In this document: piece after piece, positions 23,201-25,465 of the stretch | How positions within the stretch are numbered: the first letter of the stretch is position 1 | Layout of the letters: each line of letters begins with the position of its first letter | NCBI GenBank assembly: GCA_910588105.1 | Contig: CAJUQD010000037.1 | Location: 1-25,465 of the forward strand | Direction of reading: 5' to 3' | Length of the DNA stretch: 25,465 bases | Origin: an uncultured Oscillospiraceae bacterium | GTDB lineage: Bacteria; Bacillota; Clostridia; Oscillospirales; Oscillospiraceae | Made by a program: the position numbers and the translations under genes | Notes under the pieces: model-generated | Seen by the model: only the letters and a program-made list of their open reading frames with translations | What the model was told of the DNA's origin: nothing | Database searches by the model: none

Positions 23201-25465
23201 ACGCCAACGGCAATCCCATTCCGGCTGGCCCGCTGGTGTTCAAAAATCTGGCGAAGGTCGGTTTGAAAATCCTGAAATATGACCGGCAGAGCCACAAGCC
23301 CATGAGCGGCGTCACCTTTGAGATTTTCCGCGACGGCGTTTCCCTGGGCCACTATGAGACGAACGGCAGCGGTGAGATCCTGCTGACCGGCATCGAACCC
23401 GGCACCTATCGGGCGGTCGAGGTAGACACCGGGGACGACAGCCATATCAAGGATACGGCTCCCCAGGAGATCGAGCTGACCGCCGGCTGCGGCGTCAAGG
23501 AGCTGTTTTTCTTCAACGATGTGCTGCCCGGCATGAAGCTGGTGAAGGTGGACAGCGCCGACCCCTCCAAGACCATCCCCGGCGTAAAATTCAGTATTCG
23601 GGCTGTGGATGGAAGCTACGGCCCCAAGGAGTTCGTCACAGACAGCAGGGGCGAGATCGACCTGAGCAAGCTGCCCGAGGGCTCCTACGAAGTGGTTGAA
23701 CTGGAGTGTGCGGGCTATGTCATTGACAACGCCCAGCGCATCATCCATCTCCGGGCCAATGACACGGCGGAGTTCGTGTTCACCAACACAAAAAAGCCCG
23801 GCCTGCGGCTGGTAAAGACCAGCGCGGACGGGACGCCTCTGGACGGCGTTACCTTCAAAATCACCCCCATCGGGGACGCCAGCCACTCCATCGACCGCAC
23901 CACCCAAAACGGCGGTGAGATTTTCGTGGAGGACCTGGAGCCTGGAATTTATTCTGTGGTAGAAACCTCCACGCTGCCGGATCACATCCTGGACAAGACC
24001 GAGTACCATGTGGAGCTGTCCCCCGGTAAGGTTTCCGAGCTGCGTCTGAGCAACGACAAGCGGCCCAGCTTGATTATCAGCAAACGGGACAAGGACACCG
24101 GTGATCCCATTCCCGGCGTTACCTTCACGCTGCGGGGCGCGGACGGCCCCACCATCACCACCAAGCCCACCGGGCCGGATGGGAAGGTGGTCATCACCGA
24201 CCTCTTGCCCGGGGTGTTCACTGTAATTGAGCAGAGTGTTCCGGAGAATTACATCCTGGACACTACCCCTCAGACGGTGACGCTGTTCCCCAACAAGGAG
24301 GCCCAGGTGGAGTTCCAGAACTACCAGCGGCCCACCTTGAAAATCGTGAAGGTGGACATCAACGGCAAGCATCTGACCGGCGCGATCTTTGAGGTCAAGA
24401 CCAAGGCCGGGGTAAAGATCGGGGACTTCCCGGTAAACGCAAACGGTGAGATTACGGTCCCTCAGAAGCACCTCACCGAAGGGTACTATATCATCACGGA
24501 AAAACAGGCCCCGGCCGGGTACATCCTGGATACCACGCCCCACGAGGTCTATCTGCGGCCCGGCAAGACCACTGAGGTCTCCATCGAGAATGAGAAGAAG
24601 CCCGGTCTCACCATCTATAAGGTGGATTCTATCGTCGGTGACGGAATTAAGGGCGCTAAATTTGAAATCTGGGTGTCCAAGGACAAGAACCAGAACGGCA
24701 CCTATCAGCAGCTCACCAACAGCTTCTACTACTCGGACGAAAACGGGATCATCCACCTGGACAACTTGGATACTGGGTGGTACAAAATCGTCGAGGTGGA
24801 ACCGCCCTCCGGCTTCATGCTCAAAGAGCCCTCCGAGCAGACCATCTATATCGAGCACGACACCTCGGTTGAGGTGACCTTTGAAAATATTCCCAAGTCC
24901 GCTCTCGTCATCCGGAAAATTGATTCCGACACTGGGGCCCCTCTGGCAAACGCCTGGTTCCGCGTCCGCTACCTGGGCGGGACCTCCGGCAGCGGCGGCA
25001 CTATCATCGGGGAATATCAGACCTCCAGCAACGGGAACATCGTCATCACCGGGTTGGAGGCTGGAACATATGTTTGCGAGGAAATCTCGGCGCCCCATGG
25101 GTACGTCATGGACACCGCCCCGCAGACCGCCTACATCAGCGGCAAGGAGCAGGACTGCATCACTCTTACCTTTACCAACAGCAAGTACGGCTCCCTCCTG
25201 GTCAAGAAAATTGACAGCATCTCTCGTGAGCCGCTGAGCGACATTCAATTTTATATCACCACCAGCGACGGCAGTGTGGTAGGAAACGGCAACGGCTACT
25301 TTACCACTGACAGCGCGGGTACGATCCTGGTGTCCGACATCATGCCGGGCACGACGCTGGTCGTGAAGGAGACCCGTACCCGTCCCGGTTACATTTTAGA
25401 CGATGTGCCGCAGACGGTCAAGATCGAGTCCAACGAGACCAAGACCCTGGAGTTCCGCAACCAGC
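20299..25465 (+). CDS. giant CnaB-repeat surface adhesin (partial, runs off the window)
   Basis: ATG 20299 follows AAGGAGGAAA and the frame stays open for 1722 codons to the window end. A signal peptide (about 15-37, LLAVITVAGMLPATAFAAE) leads into a unique N-terminal region (about 40-650) with a Gly/Ser/Pro linker near 285-310. From about residue 770 there are ten CnaB/SpaA-like modules, the last eight about 89-99 residues long. Each opens with a lysine strand (LKILKYD, MKLVKVD, LRLVKTS, LIISKRD, LKIVKVD) and closes with a glutamate strand (VVELE, VVETS, ITEKQAP), the residues that form isopeptide bonds. This is a rigid wall-anchored stalk, probably attached by the sortase upstream and used for cell contact in mating. 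Confidence 0.92.
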   Translation, partial: MLKSLSQSIKNKWRRALSGLLAVITVAGMLPATAFAAERTSAGSAASTPVYAPTGDFEVNIAGATGWNGTHQPLTVYSTESGSTQTTTIPASGGAAPLPFALLEYSGGERVKVGLAVDDSGSVTGWEGGKLGKTGWVDKEDILVNLPDILPGIAYKRDGGRQFSSRLSRYEYVIAGNFAFAEQLAQLQREAMSDGDTLVVQQSRQDISIHRAKGDAGQLYQYTLDGAVYPKYEDWTEYDAPDDTLGLLRYELSNAIDRAYSVIPYTTLTELCASGIKRAPIKASSSNPTGGTGGLNPGSPGGQKPTTSNVDWSTDPERTFLRFTLIEFPEGVVKDIGNNDYSTWHVVGTPLNVVWSDGTYENWTAEQCRSKITWFNSSAMQYNGRGSNAAQMMAGGTGGVYSYDATSGYNQRWVTTADEFQRESGITDQQKEQMFHCNSSKWSASWIDGDYTSMWGTDPQPVTPGNLYKVYKPNDAFLYLLGRLSENSSGTGWSKDDAIAKWSEYVHDASGNLRTKYRIIIETGGVFVDPDGVRRAYTLREMMAYTLYNNEAAVKGSLIRDQSSTIRNMAQWMRQSKGQFLEYPLNGDGTPTGEELCSTNGYTEADSFVDSITKAAKIRDTIFTERRSYGLHILSPFNFERPEPTGTSLEVTKKSGASIPAGKTWSFTVTYTAGSPSNYTARKNNTDCTDQVINTGNGLRFSLKADETIRIVFDADASFRFEVHEDDSSQLTNISGTGGTADMSAKKFISSGGASKVTFTNGTTITEKKPVYLKLKKIAAKDKQPLSGAEFSVYADPSCTGTPLAVMTTGSDGTASTSVPNIVEDGGSVTLYVKETRAPAGCTPLAAPIPVTCKAPENSTQAGAAQVGPASGIENGGIPEPGKALLFKRDALTNAGVGPATFKFSSVTNGVYEFDTDEAGVLESVQWWDPTEAAGKYIKPGEYAVTELIPPPNYEPTTEVQQIKLELDANGNPIPAGPLVFKNLAKVGLKILKYDRQSHKPMSGVTFEIFRDGVSLGHYETNGSGEILLTGIEPGTYRAVEVDTGDDSHIKDTAPQEIELTAGCGVKELFFFNDVLPGMKLVKVDSADPSKTIPGVKFSIRAVDGSYGPKEFVTDSRGEIDLSKLPEGSYEVVELECAGYVIDNAQRIIHLRANDTAEFVFTNTKKPGLRLVKTSADGTPLDGVTFKITPIGDASHSIDRTTQNGGEIFVEDLEPGIYSVVETSTLPDHILDKTEYHVELSPGKVSELRLSNDKRPSLIISKRDKDTGDPIPGVTFTLRGADGPTITTKPTGPDGKVVITDLLPGVFTVIEQSVPENYILDTTPQTVTLFPNKEAQVEFQNYQRPTLKIVKVDINGKHLTGAIFEVKTKAGVKIGDFPVNANGEITVPQKHLTEGYYIITEKQAPAGYILDTTPHEVYLRPGKTTEVSIENEKKPGLTIYKVDSIVGDGIKGAKFEIWVSKDKNQNGTYQQLTNSFYYSDENGIIHLDNLDTGWYKIVEVEPPSGFMLKEPSEQTIYIEHDTSVEVTFENIPKSALVIRKIDSDTGAPLANAWFRVRYLGGTSGSGGTIIGEYQTSSNGNIVITGLEAGTYVCEEISAPHGYVMDTAPQTAYISGKEQDCITLTFTNSKYGSLLVKKIDSISREPLSDIQFYITTSDGSVVGNGNGYFTTDSAGTILVSDIMPGTTLVVKETRTRPGYILDDVPQTVKIESNETKTLEFRNQ
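22611..25465 (+). repeat. array of CnaB-like modules in the adhesin gene
   Basis: Module starts can be placed near 22611, 22948, 23260, 23530, 23800, 24067, 24334, 24604, 24901 and 25189. The middle intervals are 267 or 270 bp, the later ones 297 and 288 bp. The modules share fold-defining positions but have diverged in DNA, so they are old duplications rather than recent tandem copies. The last module is cut by the window end. Confidence 0.85.

Noticed and set aside
21697..25248. An antisense open frame of 1183 codons
   Set aside because: It lies exactly opposite the CnaB adhesin, has no ribosome binding site and its protein has no recognisable domain. Codon use in the GC-rich sense strand simply avoids stops on the other strand.
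1..25465. CRISPR array, tRNA, rRNA, insertion sequence or attachment site
   Set aside because: No regular short repeats with spacers, no cloverleaf or rRNA segments, and no transposase or terminal inverted repeats were seen. The regular repeats present are the iterons, protein-coding repeats and operator-like sites.

Overview
The window reads as an internal segment of a Gram-positive integrative and conjugative element or conjugative plasmid. All credible genes are on the + strand. The likely host is a moderately GC-rich gut Clostridia lineage (Oscillospiraceae/Lachnospiraceae type). This rests on family content: a RepA_N initiator, PrgI-like/VirB4, VirD4 with a degenerate P-loop, DUF5697-like and DUF6100-like proteins, a sortase and a giant CnaB adhesin. 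It also rests on strong AGGAGG ribosome binding sites, frequent TTG starts and promoters with extended -10 boxes. No integrase, relaxase, oriT or attachment site is visible, so the element continues beyond both ends.

Region 1 (1-2754), replication module. The C-terminal end of an unknown gene and a 42-codon ORF precede two terminator-like hairpins. Then come a RepA_N initiator, a radical SAM enzyme and a 179-aa protein of unknown role, joined by overlapping stop and start codons. Inside the initiator gene lies an array of five GACTTC elements spaced 23, 25, 23 and 23 bp, a good candidate for the replication origin.

Region 2 (2755-4621), cargo. A terminator and a good extended -10 promoter set off three genes: a SEC-C zinc-motif protein, a UPF0158 protein and a stand-alone Smr-domain protein.

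Region 3 (4622-18897), transfer operon. A near-consensus promoter preceded by two 17-bp direct repeats, and a structured leader, drive a type IV secretion operon. In order it encodes a VirB2-like membrane protein, a VirB6/TrbL-like membrane protein, a secreted or membrane protein with 58-aa repeats (probably starting at ACG), a PrgI-like/VirB4 fusion ATPase, a DUF5697-like protein, a protein with a RusA-like acidic signature, a winged-helix protein, a VirD4 coupling ATPase, an acidic S1-domain protein, a single-pass membrane protein and a class D-like sortase. Repeats and hairpins between genes at 10583-10732 and 11927-12115 may set the ratios of the operon products.

Region 4 (18898-25465), surface module. 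A separate promoter starts an SLH plus NlpC/P60-like wall hydrolase. This is followed by an adhesin of at least 1722 codons with ten CnaB-like modules that runs off the window. Together with the sortase these would open the wall for the secretion channel and hold mating cells together. The most interesting unknowns are the RusA-like protein, the iteron array inside the initiator gene, the ACG start and the structured leader of the transfer operon.
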